From: G025836975 sp048751585
GTDB lineage: Bacteria; Pseudomonadota; Gammaproteobacteria; Burkholderiales; Burkholderiaceae_B
Length of the DNA stretch: 64,000 bases
Reading direction: 5' to 3'
Assembly (NCBI RefSeq): GCF_048751585.1
Contig: NZ_JAZHOB010000004.1
Coordinates: 310,001-374,000, forward strand
Shown here: in pieces, positions 8,970 to 18,203 of the stretch
Layout: each line of letters starts with the position of its first letter
How positions within the stretch are numbered: the first letter of the stretch is position 1
Notes under the pieces: generated by a model
Databases searched by the model: none
What the model was told of the DNA's origin: nothing
Seen by the model: only the letters and a program-made list of their open reading frames with translations
Position numbers and translations under genes: made by a program

Positions 8970-9635
8970 ATGCAAACCCTTCCCGCCCTGCGTGCTGGGT
9001 CGCTGGCGCTCGCCTGCGTCCTGGCTCCTGTCACTCATGCTGCTGGCACTGCTGAGCTGCTCACGGGCATCCCACGTCTGGCATGCGAAGCAACGCTATG
9101 CCTGTCTTCCAGCTTGCGACCTGGCGAGTGCAGTCCCTCCCTGGACCACTACTTCGACATCAAGAAGTACAACAAGCACGGCTTGGACTGGTCTGCCACC
9201 GTCGCAGCGAGACGTTCCTTTCTATCCCAGTGCCCGGCGTCCGGCGATGCAGGAATGTCAGACCGCATTGACGCTATTTCACGCGGCGCTGGCAAATGCG
9301 ACGCGGATTTCTTGAACCGAACCTATGCCGCTACAGCATACAAATGGCGCAAGCGTGAATACGGCGGCGACAGCGGGCAAACCGTCTACCAGGTCTATCC
9401 GCTACCTACGGTCACGCTCGACCAACTGCCCACCTATTGTGTCGTTTACAACGATCACGCTTGGACGTATGAGTTGGCTGTTCGCTACGTCGGCAAGCCA
9501 ACCATGGGCGGGCACTGGGTCAAAGCCGAGGAGTACGAGGCAGCGCAAGCCAAATGGGATGCCGACCATAGTGGGCTATGGGCTAAAGGCTGGAATTTTT
9601 CCCTGACGGACCCCAGACACCGACGCGGACGCTGA
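8970..9635 (+). CDS. TrbM/KikA-family conjugal transfer protein
   Basis: A 221-residue exported protein with an N-terminal signal peptide (hydrophobic stretch to the alanine-rich cleavage region near residue 24). The mature part has the TrbM pattern: a leucine-rich start, C-E-A-T-L-C-L-S-S, then E-C-S-P-S-L-D-H-Y-F and a paired-cysteine middle. TrbM in IncP and KikA in IncN plasmids sit beside mating-pair genes, but their biochemical role is not established. It lies 11 bp before virB1, consistent with an operon. Confidence 0.75.
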   Translation: MQTLPALRAGSLALACVLAPVTHAAGTAELLTGIPRLACEATLCLSSSLRPGECSPSLDHYFDIKKYNKHGLDWSATVAARRSFLSQCPASGDAGMSDRIDAISRGAGKCDADFLNRTYAATAYKWRKREYGGDSGQTVYQVYPLPTVTLDQLPTYCVVYNDHAWTYELAVRYVGKPTMGGHWVKAEEYEAAQAKWDADHSGLWAKGWNFSLTDPRHRRGR

Positions 9636-9646
9636 AGGAGCCAGGC

Positions 9647-10312
9647 ATGATCGCAGAACTTGCAGCTTTGGCCATGACCTGCGCACCCAACATCCACCCA
9701 GTCACGCTACAAGCACTGATTCGTCATGAGTCCCGAGTCCAGCAATACGCCATCGGCGTAAACCGCAAAGGCCGGCACCTACGGCAGCAACCCAAAACAT
9801 TGGGCGAAGCGACCGCAGCCGCTGACCGCCTCATTGACCAAGGCATCGACTTCGATGCCGGTTTGGGACAGATCAATGTTCGCAATTGGGCGTGGTTGAA
9901 TCTGGATAGCAAGACCGTCTTTGATCCCTGCCGCAATCTGGCGGCCGCCCAGACGGTACTGGCAGAGTGCTATGCCAGAGCGTTGCCCCGGCAGACGGAT
10001 CCGCAGCATGCCTTACGCGCCGCGCTGTCCTGCTACAACACCGGCAATTTCAAGCGCGGCTTCACCAATGGCTATGTCGGCAAAGTGTTAGCCCAGGCCA
10101 AGATCAAGGTTCCGGCCTTGGCACCCCTGGACAATGCAACGACCAAGTCCGCGAAAAATGCCACACCGGCAGAGTCGGCGCAAAAACCTGATCAAGAACT
10201 ACCTGCTCAACCCGAAGGCGCACCGGACGGTTTCAGCGCCAACCCGGCGACCGACGGCTTTTCGCAAACGCGTGACGGCGAACCAGAAAGCAGCCCTAAC
10301 TCCGACGCCTGA
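9647..10312 (+). CDS. virB1: VirB1-type lytic transglycosylase
   Basis: A 221-residue muramidase-like protein that opens the peptidoglycan locally for assembly of the secretion channel. The catalytic glutamate is in LIRHESR near residue 28, followed by the typical G-L-G-Q-I-N motif and the A-L-S-C-Y-N-T-G-N-F box. There is no obvious signal peptide. The last ~60 residues are proline- and polar-rich and unlike the catalytic domain. A ggag precedes the ATG. Confidence 0.88.
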   Translation: MIAELAALAMTCAPNIHPVTLQALIRHESRVQQYAIGVNRKGRHLRQQPKTLGEATAAADRLIDQGIDFDAGLGQINVRNWAWLNLDSKTVFDPCRNLAAAQTVLAECYARALPRQTDPQHALRAALSCYNTGNFKRGFTNGYVGKVLAQAKIKVPALAPLDNATTKSAKNATPAESAQKPDQELPAQPEGAPDGFSANPATDGFSQTRDGEPESSPNSDA

Positions 10313-10402
10313 CGCATCCCTGGCCGACTTGGCCGCGCTCATTCCTTTTCTTTCCAACCATCACCCCTGCGCCTCTTCGCGCCTAGGGGCAGGAGTCTTT
10401 GC

Positions 10403-10723
10403 ATGTCTCTACTGAAACACTTCAAGAACACTATGCCCTTCCTGCGCATGGTCAACAAACTGACTGCAGCCGCACTGCTGTTCGGCATCCATCAGGCTGC
10501 ATTTGCACAATCCATCGGCGGACTTTCCCGAGCGCAAACGACATTACAGACGCTCCGAGACAATCTGGATGTCATCCTGCCCATCGCAGCCATCATCATC
10601 GGTCTGATCATTTTTGTACTGTATTCCGCAGAGGTCATGCGCAAAGACGATGCCATCCGTTGGGGCATCGGCGTGCTGCTGGCCGGATCAGTTGCCGAAC
10701 TGGTTGTGTTGCTTTGGAAGTAA
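10403..10723 (+). CDS. virB2: VirB2-type major pilin
   Basis: A 106-residue prepilin with a long signal sequence ending near F-A-Q at residues 34-36, then a short polar loop and two hydrophobic helices (about 57-77 and 85-104), as in VirB2/TrwL pilins. An aggag lies upstream of the ATG. It precedes virB3 by three bases, the normal order. Confidence 0.85.
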   Translation: MSLLKHFKNTMPFLRMVNKLTAAALLFGIHQAAFAQSIGGLSRAQTTLQTLRDNLDVILPIAAIIIGLIIFVLYSAEVMRKDDAIRWGIGVLLAGSVAELVVLLWK

Positions 10724-10726
10724 ACC

Positions 10727-11047
10727 ATGGCGACCAACACCTATCCGGTCTTCAGAGGACTGGGCCGCAAGGCCACATTCATGGGCGTTCCCACCAAGCT
10801 GTTACTTGGCGCCTTTACCTGCGTAGCCATGATCGCCATGACGGCAGGCCTGGCCTGGTGGGGCTTGCTCTTCGTCGTCATACCAACGCTTGCCATTCTC
10901 ACCCGCGATGACGATAAAGCTCTGGATGTGCTGTGGCTCGAACTGAAAACGCGGCGGCGCAATCGCAATCAACGCTTCTGGCACGGCTCAAGTTACGCCG
11001 TGCAAGGCTACGACCGGCGTCGGCCCTGGCGCACGCTCATCAAGTAA
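10727..11047 (+). CDS. virB3: VirB3-type inner-membrane protein
   Basis: A 106-residue protein with an N-terminal polar stretch (residues 1-20), a hydrophobic hairpin (about 22-58), then a charged arginine-rich C terminus, as in VirB3/TrwM. It works with VirB4 at the inner-membrane base of the channel. It lies directly between the pilin and virB4. Confidence 0.85.
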   Translation: MATNTYPVFRGLGRKATFMGVPTKLLLGAFTCVAMIAMTAGLAWWGLLFVVIPTLAILTRDDDKALDVLWLELKTRRRNRNQRFWHGSSYAVQGYDRRRPWRTLIK

Positions 11048-11058
11048 AGGATGTTTCC

Positions 11059-13503
11059 ATGACTGCTGCTACCACCTTGGCCGTGGACGAACGGCGCGTC
11101 TCGCGCTATCTGCCCTATTCCCATCATGTCACCGACCAGATCATTGCCTGCGACAACCATGAATACCTGGCGGTCATAAAGGTAACGGGCCGCGCGCCGG
11201 ACGCCTATGCACGAGATGAGCTGAAAGATTGGATCGAAGCGCTGCATAACGTACTACGCGGCTTGCCTATGGGATCGCTTGGCCTGTACTCCCACATCGT
11301 GCGCCGCCGCGTCACGGAATACCCCGACAGCACCTTTAACCAGCCTTTTGCTTCCCGGTTCGATGCCGCCTACCGTGCCACATTCGATGCCTCGGGCCTC
11401 ATGATCAACGACCTATACCTGACAGTCCTTATTCATCCGGTACAGGATCCGATACTAGGCACATTCGCCAGCCTGGAAAAAGCCGACGCGCAACGCATTG
11501 CGCACTGGCAAGCCGAATCCATCGAACGCCTGAACGGCATCATACGTGCCTTGAGCGCTGGCCTTTACCGCTACGATCCACAAACCCTGGGCATCGTAGA
11601 TCGCAAAGGCTTTGCCTTCAGCGAAGCCGCCGAGTTCCTGGGATTTCTGCTTTCCGGTACGCACCGGCCCGTACCGATCAGCCGAGAACGCTTGCGAGAC
11701 ACCCTACCCTACGCCAGACCGATCTTTGGCCGCCATGGAGAATTGGGGGAACTACGAACCGTCGCCAGCTCTCGCATCTTTGGCATGATGGAGTTGCGCG
11801 ACTACCCCGAAGCGACGAAAGCCGGACACCTGGATCGGCTGCTGGGCCTGCCACACGAGTTCGTACTCACCCAATCGTGGGGCAGCCATACTGGGGCTGC
11901 AGCCAAGAAGCTGGTCAAAAAACATCACAAGCTGCTGGTCGATTCCGGCGACGATTCGATCAGCCAAGTTACCCAACTGACTGAGGCCATGGACGACCTG
12001 ACCTCAGCTCGCCTGGGCCTGGGCGACCATCATGCTACGATGCTGATTTATGGCGACACGGCTGAAGGGGTGCGCCAGGCCTTGGCCCAGACCGCCACAG
12101 CGCTAGCCGAAGAGGCGGTCGGCTTCCGGCCACTGGACCGAGCGCTGGAAGCCGGATTCTGGGCGCAACTGCCCGGTAACTGGCACTGGCGGCCACGCCC
12201 GGTACCCATCACATCGCTCAACTTCCTGTGCTTTTCCAGCCTGCATAACCAACTGACCGGCAAACCGGTCGGCAACCCCTGGGGACCAGCGGTCACGATG
12301 CTCAAAACCCAGACAGGCAGCCCGTTCTTCTTCAACTTCCATGCCTCTACCGAGGACTTGGACGAAACCGGAAAACGTCGCCCGGGCAACACCATGATCA
12401 TTGGGATGACCGGCACGGGTAAAACCGTGCTGCAGGGAATGCTGATTACCCAGGCGCAGAAATTTGGTGCAACGTGTGTTGTTTGGGACAAGGATCAGGG
12501 CATGCAGGTGCTCATCATGGCGCTGGAGGGCCGCTACTTCAACATCCGACTTGGTGAAGCAACAGGCTGGAATCCGTTCCAGATGAAGCCCACCAAAGGA
12601 AACGTCGCCTTCATGGTGCGCCTAGTCGTATTCCTGGCCGAGCGCCGGGGCGAAGCAGTCACCACACGACAGCAGGCCGATATCACCCAGGCCGTGCAAC
12701 AGCTGACCACACTGATCGACCGGGAGGCCCGCACACTATCAACCCTGAATACCTTGCTGCCCAACCCGTACAGCGAAGATGACACCACAAGCACTATCCA
12801 TGCTCGTCTGGCCCCGTGGTGCCAGGGCGGTGAATACGGCTGGGTTTTCGATAACCCTGCCGATGAACTGAGTCTAGGCACCGACATGGGCAAATCCGCC
12901 ATTTTCGGATTTGATCTGACCGAACTGCTCGATGATGACGCGGTGCGGGGCGCAGCCACGATGTATCTGAAGCACCGCGTTGATGCCCTGCACGATGGCC
13001 GGCGCATCATCAACCTGTATGACGAATGCCAGCACCCATTAAAGGACAGGCATTTTCAGGAAGACATGCAAGATGCCAGCCGTACCATCCGCAAGAAAAA
13101 CGGCGTGCTGGCCTTCGCCACCCAGGAGCCGGGCGCCATCACGGAAAACCCAGTCGGCCCCTCACTGGTTCAACAGACGGCAACCTTGATACTGCTGCCC
13201 AACCCCAGAGCCAAGGCCCGCGACTACATCGAGGGCTTCGGCCTGTCGCCCACTGAATTTGAACTGTTGAAGTCTTTGGGCGAAGCCAGCCGCAAGTTCC
13301 TTGTCAAGCAAGGCTCCAGTGTCACGGTCGCGCAACTGGACTTGTCCGGCTGCGAAGACGAATTGCTGGTGTTCTCCGGCAGCCCCGACATGGCTGAGAT
13401 AGCGGAGCAGGCCGTGGCCCAGGCCGGGCATGATCCGGTCGCTTGGTTGCCTGTGTATCTGGACCTCGTCAAACAAAGCCGCCAGATAACCGCCATCTCA
13501 TAA
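11059..13503 (+). CDS. virB4: VirB4-type ATPase
   Basis: An 814-residue ATPase that energises pilus assembly and substrate transfer. Seen: N-terminal VirB4/CagE domain, Walker A GMTGTGKT at residues 449-456, and a Walker B region NLYDECQ near 650. ATG 11059 is chosen; an in-frame extension reaching back over virB3 lacks a ribosome site. It follows virB3 by 11 bp. The length matches TrwK/VirB4. Confidence 0.94.
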   Translation: MTAATTLAVDERRVSRYLPYSHHVTDQIIACDNHEYLAVIKVTGRAPDAYARDELKDWIEALHNVLRGLPMGSLGLYSHIVRRRVTEYPDSTFNQPFASRFDAAYRATFDASGLMINDLYLTVLIHPVQDPILGTFASLEKADAQRIAHWQAESIERLNGIIRALSAGLYRYDPQTLGIVDRKGFAFSEAAEFLGFLLSGTHRPVPISRERLRDTLPYARPIFGRHGELGELRTVASSRIFGMMELRDYPEATKAGHLDRLLGLPHEFVLTQSWGSHTGAAAKKLVKKHHKLLVDSGDDSISQVTQLTEAMDDLTSARLGLGDHHATMLIYGDTAEGVRQALAQTATALAEEAVGFRPLDRALEAGFWAQLPGNWHWRPRPVPITSLNFLCFSSLHNQLTGKPVGNPWGPAVTMLKTQTGSPFFFNFHASTEDLDETGKRRPGNTMIIGMTGTGKTVLQGMLITQAQKFGATCVVWDKDQGMQVLIMALEGRYFNIRLGEATGWNPFQMKPTKGNVAFMVRLVVFLAERRGEAVTTRQQADITQAVQQLTTLIDREARTLSTLNTLLPNPYSEDDTTSTIHARLAPWCQGGEYGWVFDNPADELSLGTDMGKSAIFGFDLTELLDDDAVRGAATMYLKHRVDALHDGRRIINLYDECQHPLKDRHFQEDMQDASRTIRKKNGVLAFATQEPGAITENPVGPSLVQQTATLILLPNPRAKARDYIEGFGLSPTEFELLKSLGEASRKFLVKQGSSVTVAQLDLSGCEDELLVFSGSPDMAEIAEQAVAQAGHDPVAWLPVYLDLVKQSRQITAIS

Positions 13504-13514
13504 GAAGGTAGCCT

Positions 13515-14066
13515 ATGAAACAAGACACTCATGACCGGGAAAAGCAGCTAGCAGCGCTTAGACATAACCAGCGCCAGGCACAGGCCCGCGATGATCTGCA
13601 GGCGACGAAAGATCAGGACTTCTATGCCCGCCTCGGGCTTTCCGGTCCCGACAGCAGCACCCCAGAGGATGCGTATGTCATTTCAATCCACTGCGAACGC
13701 TGGGATCTTCCAGATCTGGAAGCAGGTGTGACCAGTACGCGCGACATCGAACTCGATCGCGTCACCCTCGATGCCGATGACCCAGTGCGCCATAGCCGGG
13801 ATTACGGAATTTCCGAACCATCGAGCACCGATCCCAGCATGACCCCGAACATCTAGTTCCGCTCCGCGTATCCGCGCGAAGACCATGCTTATTTTGAGCA
13901 AGGTGTAGAAAAATATTACAGCCTACACATTCACGAAGTGAACGGCCACCCACCTGGCCCCGCCGAGTATCAACGGGTGGCTGACTTGGTCGGCGTTCGC
14001 TTTGACCAAGCTGTACTACAGCAGGAACAGGGGCTTGAACAAGAAGGTCCAGACCTGTGCTCATGA
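13515..14066 (+). pseudogene. Small gene in the virB operon interrupted by one amber codon
   Basis: An ATG frame at 13515 encodes 113 residues, then TAG at 13854-13856, then continues in the same frame for 69 further codons to TGA at 14064-14066. The part after the amber (start F-R-S-A-Y-P-R-E-D-H-A-Y-F) has protein-like composition and no other stop. The simplest reading is a 183-residue gene with a single nonsense mutation, or translation with occasional amber readthrough. The N-terminal part is charged and coiled-coil-like; I recognise no family. It sits between virB4 and a lipoprotein gene. The first 113 residues alone could still be a functional CDS. Confidence 0.6.
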
Positions 14067-14249
14067 ACCCATTCAACCTACACCAGTCCCTGTTGCGAAT
14101 GACGCCATGGCACACTTTGTCGGTACATTCTGAAACATGAGCAAGGGTCCGACTGGCTTACAAAGGCCGGGCACGTTTGCAGCGTGATGACGCCTGGGAA
14201 GATTTCTAGCGCACTCAGGTCCACCTAACCGTTCACCATAGGAAACCCA

Positions 14250-14627
14250 ATGAATCGACGACATTTCATCACTGCAGCTGGTGTCAGCGCCTTAGCAATT
14301 CTTGCAGGTTGCAAGACTGAGCCCAACGGGGAAAAATTCATCGGGTACTGGTTCTCGGACAATGGTCGCTATCCCCCAACCCTGGTTCACATTGAACGCA
14401 ATGGCGACAGCTTTCTGTTCACAGAAACCGCCTGGAATAATCTCGGCAAAGTTGGCTACCGGTCCAATACTGTGCCTGCCACGCTCAAGAGTTCAGACAA
14501 TATCCTCGTGGTGGCCGACGCTGCCCAGGTGGCCTACAAAGAAGCAGATGATGAAATTGTTTCCGACAGCCTGAAGGCCCGGCGCATTACAGAAGCCGAA
14601 TACCAGGCCGCCGTTTCCAAAAAGTAG
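14250..14627 (+). CDS. Lipoprotein of unknown function in the virB cluster
   Basis: A 125-residue lipoprotein: N-R-R-H-F start, hydrophobic h-region, lipobox LAGC with the acylated cysteine at residue 21. The mature domain has a beta-rich look (G-Y-W-F-S-D-N-G-R-Y-P). Small lipoproteins between VirB4 and VirB5 in related systems sometimes act in entry exclusion, which is only a possibility here. A 183-bp gap without a gene precedes it. Confidence 0.7.
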   Translation: MNRRHFITAAGVSALAILAGCKTEPNGEKFIGYWFSDNGRYPPTLVHIERNGDSFLFTETAWNNLGKVGYRSNTVPATLKSSDNILVVADAAQVAYKEADDEIVSDSLKARRITEAEYQAAVSKK

Positions 14628-14705
14628 ACCTCTACTACTCCTTCCCGAGCACGACACAAAAAGCGGCGGCCTAGTTCGCCGTCATCATTTCCCCCTGGAG
14701 CCCTC

Positions 14706-15410
14706 ATGACACGCTGCAAATTCCTTGCGGCGGGCATTGCTTTGTCCGTCACCTTCCTGAATCCGGCCCACGCCAGTGGTATCCCTACCGTCGATGCAGC
14801 CACCATCGCGCAACTGCAGGAACAGTTGCTCACCGCCCGCGACCAATTGAAGAACCTGACCGAACAGCTGCAAACGGCAAAAAGCCAACTGGCGGCTTTC
14901 ACCCAGTCTAGCGGTTACGGAAATGTCGCGAGCGATCTCGATATCCGCAACCAACTACGCGCCGCGCTGCCATCCAGCGCCCAAGACCTCCTGGATCGCT
15001 CCGGCAGTTCGGGCCTTAACGGGGATGTCTCCCGAATCACTGATGATGTTATGGCACCAGTGGACTTCAGCGAGGATCGCCAACAGCTCTCAAAACGTGC
15101 ACTGAACATTGAAGCCACCGCGAAGGCCATGAGCGAACGTGCTTATGACTCCATGACTCAACGTCTAGCGAATGTGGATACGCTACAAAGCAAGATTAAT
15201 GAAACTACCAATCCCAAAGAGATCGCCGAATTACAAGCTCGCATCCAGATTGAACAGGCCAATATCACCGCAGAGCAGACACGCATTGAACTGGCGTCTC
15301 AGCAACTGGAAGCAGAACGTAACTTGTTGCAGGCAAGAGCCGAACGGGTCTATGGCGGCTGGTTTGGAAACAGCTCAGGATCGAGCAGCTCCACCGGCCC
15401 TGCAGAATAG
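14706..15410 (+). CDS. virB5: VirB5-type minor pilin
   Basis: A 234-residue exported protein with a signal peptide (cleavage near A-H-A-S, residue 23), then a long amphipathic helical region rich in Q, L and T with a coiled-coil pattern (about 35-65 and 150-215), as in VirB5/TrwJ. VirB5 sits at the pilus tip and is required for mating. It lies 11 bp upstream of virB6. Confidence 0.85.
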   Translation: MTRCKFLAAGIALSVTFLNPAHASGIPTVDAATIAQLQEQLLTARDQLKNLTEQLQTAKSQLAAFTQSSGYGNVASDLDIRNQLRAALPSSAQDLLDRSGSSGLNGDVSRITDDVMAPVDFSEDRQQLSKRALNIEATAKAMSERAYDSMTQRLANVDTLQSKINETTNPKEIAELQARIQIEQANITAEQTRIELASQQLEAERNLLQARAERVYGGWFGNSSGSSSSTGPAE

Positions 15411-15421
15411 GTCCGAACATC

Positions 15422-16372
15422 ATGGCCAGCCTCACCCCCCCCGTCGCACCTCCCTCGGCCCCGAGCGACATCGCACAATGGGTCACAACTCAGACTGAAA
15501 GCATACTGAGCGATGCCATCAATAGCCCCATGCAGGCGCTGTTTGAAGCGCTTATGCCCGTTATCGTTGTGGGCCTCACACTGCAGTTTGTGGTGTACGC
15601 ATTTGCCCTTATGCACGGGCAGAGCAATTTGACCGTGACTGAGTTCTTTCGTAAAGCAATTCTTGTGGTCATTATTTCAATGATTTTTGGTGCTGGTGGC
15701 CTGTATCAGGCCGACATCGCGAAGACGATGATCGCGCTGCCGGACAATGTCACACAATTGGCGCTCGGCACAGGTGACGTGGCCTTGGAAGTAGACAGAC
15801 TGCAGAATGAAACAAGTGAGGCATCCAATGCCATGCTCGGCGCTAGCGACCGTCCCTGGTACAACTTCATGCCTTCAACGAAGGAAGTCCTAGTCAGCAT
15901 TCTGGCGACGCTGTTGCGCATCAATGCCGCCGTAGTAGGCAGCATCATCATGGTCATTGTCGTGGTCTGCAAAGTAGGCATGGCCCTAGTCGTCGCTGCA
16001 GGCCCAATTTTTATTGCCGCCACGTTGTTTGAACCAACCAAGCAGCTTTTCAACAGTTGGGTATCTCAGGCACTGAACTTCATATTCCTGGCCTTGCTCG
16101 CAGGTCTTGTCTTTGGCCTCATCCTGCAGCTCAACATTCAACTGATCCGCATGATCGCCGACCAGATTGAAACGGGTGTTTCCGACGTTCTCTCGCTGTT
16201 TGGAGCCCAAGTGCTGGTTGGAGCAGCAAGCCTTGTAATCATGGTCATGATTCCAGGCCTCGCAGCCGGGCTATCTAATGGCTTCGGCGCTCAGCTCGGT
16301 GTGGGTACCGCTGCCAGAGGGGCGTTTTCAATGCTACGACTGCGCAGCATGCTGCGCCTGCGTGCCAAATAG
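15422..16372 (+). CDS. virB6: VirB6-type polytopic channel protein
   Basis: A 316-residue inner-membrane protein with at least five hydrophobic segments (near residues 40-65, 75-95, 165-200, 210-235 and 255-285). It has the large periplasmic loop (about 100-155) that contacts transferred DNA in VirB6. Position between VirB5 and the VirB7-like lipoprotein matches the R388/IncN order. Confidence 0.88.
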   Translation: MASLTPPVAPPSAPSDIAQWVTTQTESILSDAINSPMQALFEALMPVIVVGLTLQFVVYAFALMHGQSNLTVTEFFRKAILVVIISMIFGAGGLYQADIAKTMIALPDNVTQLALGTGDVALEVDRLQNETSEASNAMLGASDRPWYNFMPSTKEVLVSILATLLRINAAVVGSIIMVIVVVCKVGMALVVAAGPIFIAATLFEPTKQLFNSWVSQALNFIFLALLAGLVFGLILQLNIQLIRMIADQIETGVSDVLSLFGAQVLVGAASLVIMVMIPGLAAGLSNGFGAQLGVGTAARGAFSMLRLRSMLRLRAK

Positions 16373-16460
16373 GCATTCTGCTTGTCGGCCCATGATGGGC
16401 CAATCAACCGGCTTTCCATCCCCAATCCTTCTGCCGGTCCGGCAGGACAGGAATCTTTCC

Positions 16461-16598
16461 ATGAAAAACTTTTTTGCCGCCCTTGCGCTGGCCGGGCTGC
16501 TGGCTGGCTGCGCCTTTCATGCGCCGCAGCCGCCGCAACCTGCCGACTCTCCTCGCGTGCCGGTCAATGCTACGCCGCCTCTTTTCAAAGGAGTTTGA
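16461..16598 (+). CDS. virB7: VirB7-type small lipoprotein
   Basis: A 45-residue lipoprotein read directly from the sequence: M-K-N-F-F start, hydrophobic h-region, lipobox LLAGC at residues 13-17, and a proline-rich mature tail. VirB7 stabilises VirB9 at the outer membrane. The next gene's ribosome site (aaaggag) overlaps its last codons, so it is coupled to virB8. Confidence 0.8.
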   Translation: MKNFFAALALAGLLAGCAFHAPQPPQPADSPRVPVNATPPLFKGV

Positions 16599-16601
16599 CT
16601 C

Positions 16602-17288
16602 GTGTCCGCATCTCTTAAATCCGAAGACGTTGCCGCCTACTTGGAGCAGTCGCGCGGCTTGGAACGGGATCACCTCGGCGAGCTCGTTAGCAGCCGTAAG
16701 CGTGCCTGGCAGGTGGCCCTCGGTGCAGGCCTGATCGCCCTGGCCTCCATCGCTGCTGTTGCGGGCCTCACCCCTTTGAAACAGCCACCTGAAATGTATG
16801 TGGTCCGCGTCGATAGCGCCACCGGCTCCATCGACCATGTCAGCAGCCTGGGCCAACCGCTGGAAGACTACGGCCAGCGCATCGCCAAGTATTTTCTGAA
16901 CACGTACGTGCTGAACTGCGAGGGCTACAGCTGGCAGACGATACAGGAGCAATTCGACACGTGCGCCTTGCTGTCCTCTGCACCCATCCAGACGCAGTAC
17001 GGCAAACGATTCGAAGGGCAGGACGCCGTCACGACACGCCTCGGTACCCAGGGCACCATCGATGTGCAGGTTCATTCGATCACATTGGGTGCCAACCAGG
17101 CCGCCATCGTACGCTTTACCAAGACAGAGCGGGAAGTCACCACGGGCAACATCACCAAGGCTCAGCACCTGATTGCCACCATGGCGTATCAGTACACCGA
17201 CGTGCCGCTCACCGAAGAGGTCGCCCGCCTGAACCCGCTGGGCTTTCAGGTCATGCGCTATGACCTGGCTGCCGATCTGTCGCGCTGA
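16602..17288 (+). CDS. virB8: VirB8-type assembly protein
   Basis: A 228-residue bitopic inner-membrane protein: cytoplasmic N terminus, one transmembrane helix (about residues 40-62), and a periplasmic NTF2-like domain that nucleates the secretion machine. GTG is the start, with aaaggag at 16588-16594. It starts three bases after the virB7 stop. Confidence 0.9.
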   Translation: MSASLKSEDVAAYLEQSRGLERDHLGELVSSRKRAWQVALGAGLIALASIAAVAGLTPLKQPPEMYVVRVDSATGSIDHVSSLGQPLEDYGQRIAKYFLNTYVLNCEGYSWQTIQEQFDTCALLSSAPIQTQYGKRFEGQDAVTTRLGTQGTIDVQVHSITLGANQAAIVRFTKTEREVTTGNITKAQHLIATMAYQYTDVPLTEEVARLNPLGFQVMRYDLAADLSR

Positions 17289-17315
17289 CACCGACAAGGA
17301 TCTGAAGGAATTCTT

Positions 17316-18203
17316 ATGTTTAAACATTTCCCCAGTCGGCAGGCGCTGGCGTTGTTTCTTTGCCTGGCCATCCCTGCCAGCGCCCTGGCGCTGGAGACCC
17401 CTCGTTCCTCGCGGCTCGACCACCGCGTGCGCTATGTCAATTACAACGACGCCAATGTCATCCAGCTCAATGCCGTGATCGGCGTGGCCACCCATATCGT
17501 GCTGGAGCCCGGCGAAAAATACGTCTACCACGTCTTTGGCGATAGCCAAGCCTATGCGTTTACCTACAAGAACAATCATCTGTTCTTCAAACCCACGGCA
17601 GAAGACGCCAACACCAACCTTATCGTCGTCACTGACAGGCGCGATTACAGCTTCCGGCTCTCGTACAGCGACAATCGCAATTCAGCCGCCTTGTACAAAC
17701 TCGTGGTTCGTTATCCAGAGGCTGAAGCCAGGCAACGGACCCAGGTCGCACAAAAGGCTGCGATTGAGCGATCCTTACAAGCCGTCAGCGCGAACATGAA
17801 CTGGCAGGCCTACACCCGCAGCGGCGACGCGGCCATCGCACCGGTACACGCCTGGGATGATGGCCGTCAGACCTGGCTGCAGTTTGCATCGCAAGCCGAC
17901 ATCCCGACCGTGTACCGCGTCACACCAGACGGCGAGGAAGTCATCACCAATCACCACATGAAAGATGAACGCACCATGGTGCTACATCGCACGTCTGCCT
18001 TATGGCATCTGCGCCTGGGCGACCAAGTGCTGGCGATTCACAACGGCGCCTACGGCACCACACCCGTACCAGCACATACCGGCACGGCATCACCAGCAGT
18101 CAGACGCAGCGTCAAAGGCGCAGCGGGCCCGCAGGCGCCCGCTGCGGCACCTGTGCCCACCATCCGCATACGCGAAGCCACGCAAGAAAGGAAGTCCCCA
18201 TGA
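17316..18203 (+). CDS. virB9: VirB9-type outer-membrane complex protein
   Basis: A 295-residue exported protein with a signal peptide (to about residue 25), the N-terminal VirB9/TrbG domain and the C-terminal beta-sandwich (W-L-Q-F then P-T-V-Y-R-V-T-P-D-G). It forms the core complex with VirB7 and VirB10. Its TGA overlaps the ATG of virB10 (ATGA). The last ~40 residues are proline- and alanine-rich. Confidence 0.92.
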   Translation: MFKHFPSRQALALFLCLAIPASALALETPRSSRLDHRVRYVNYNDANVIQLNAVIGVATHIVLEPGEKYVYHVFGDSQAYAFTYKNNHLFFKPTAEDANTNLIVVTDRRDYSFRLSYSDNRNSAALYKLVVRYPEAEARQRTQVAQKAAIERSLQAVSANMNWQAYTRSGDAAIAPVHAWDDGRQTWLQFASQADIPTVYRVTPDGEEVITNHHMKDERTMVLHRTSALWHLRLGDQVLAIHNGAYGTTPVPAHTGTASPAVRRSVKGAAGPQAPAAAPVPTIRIREATQERKSP

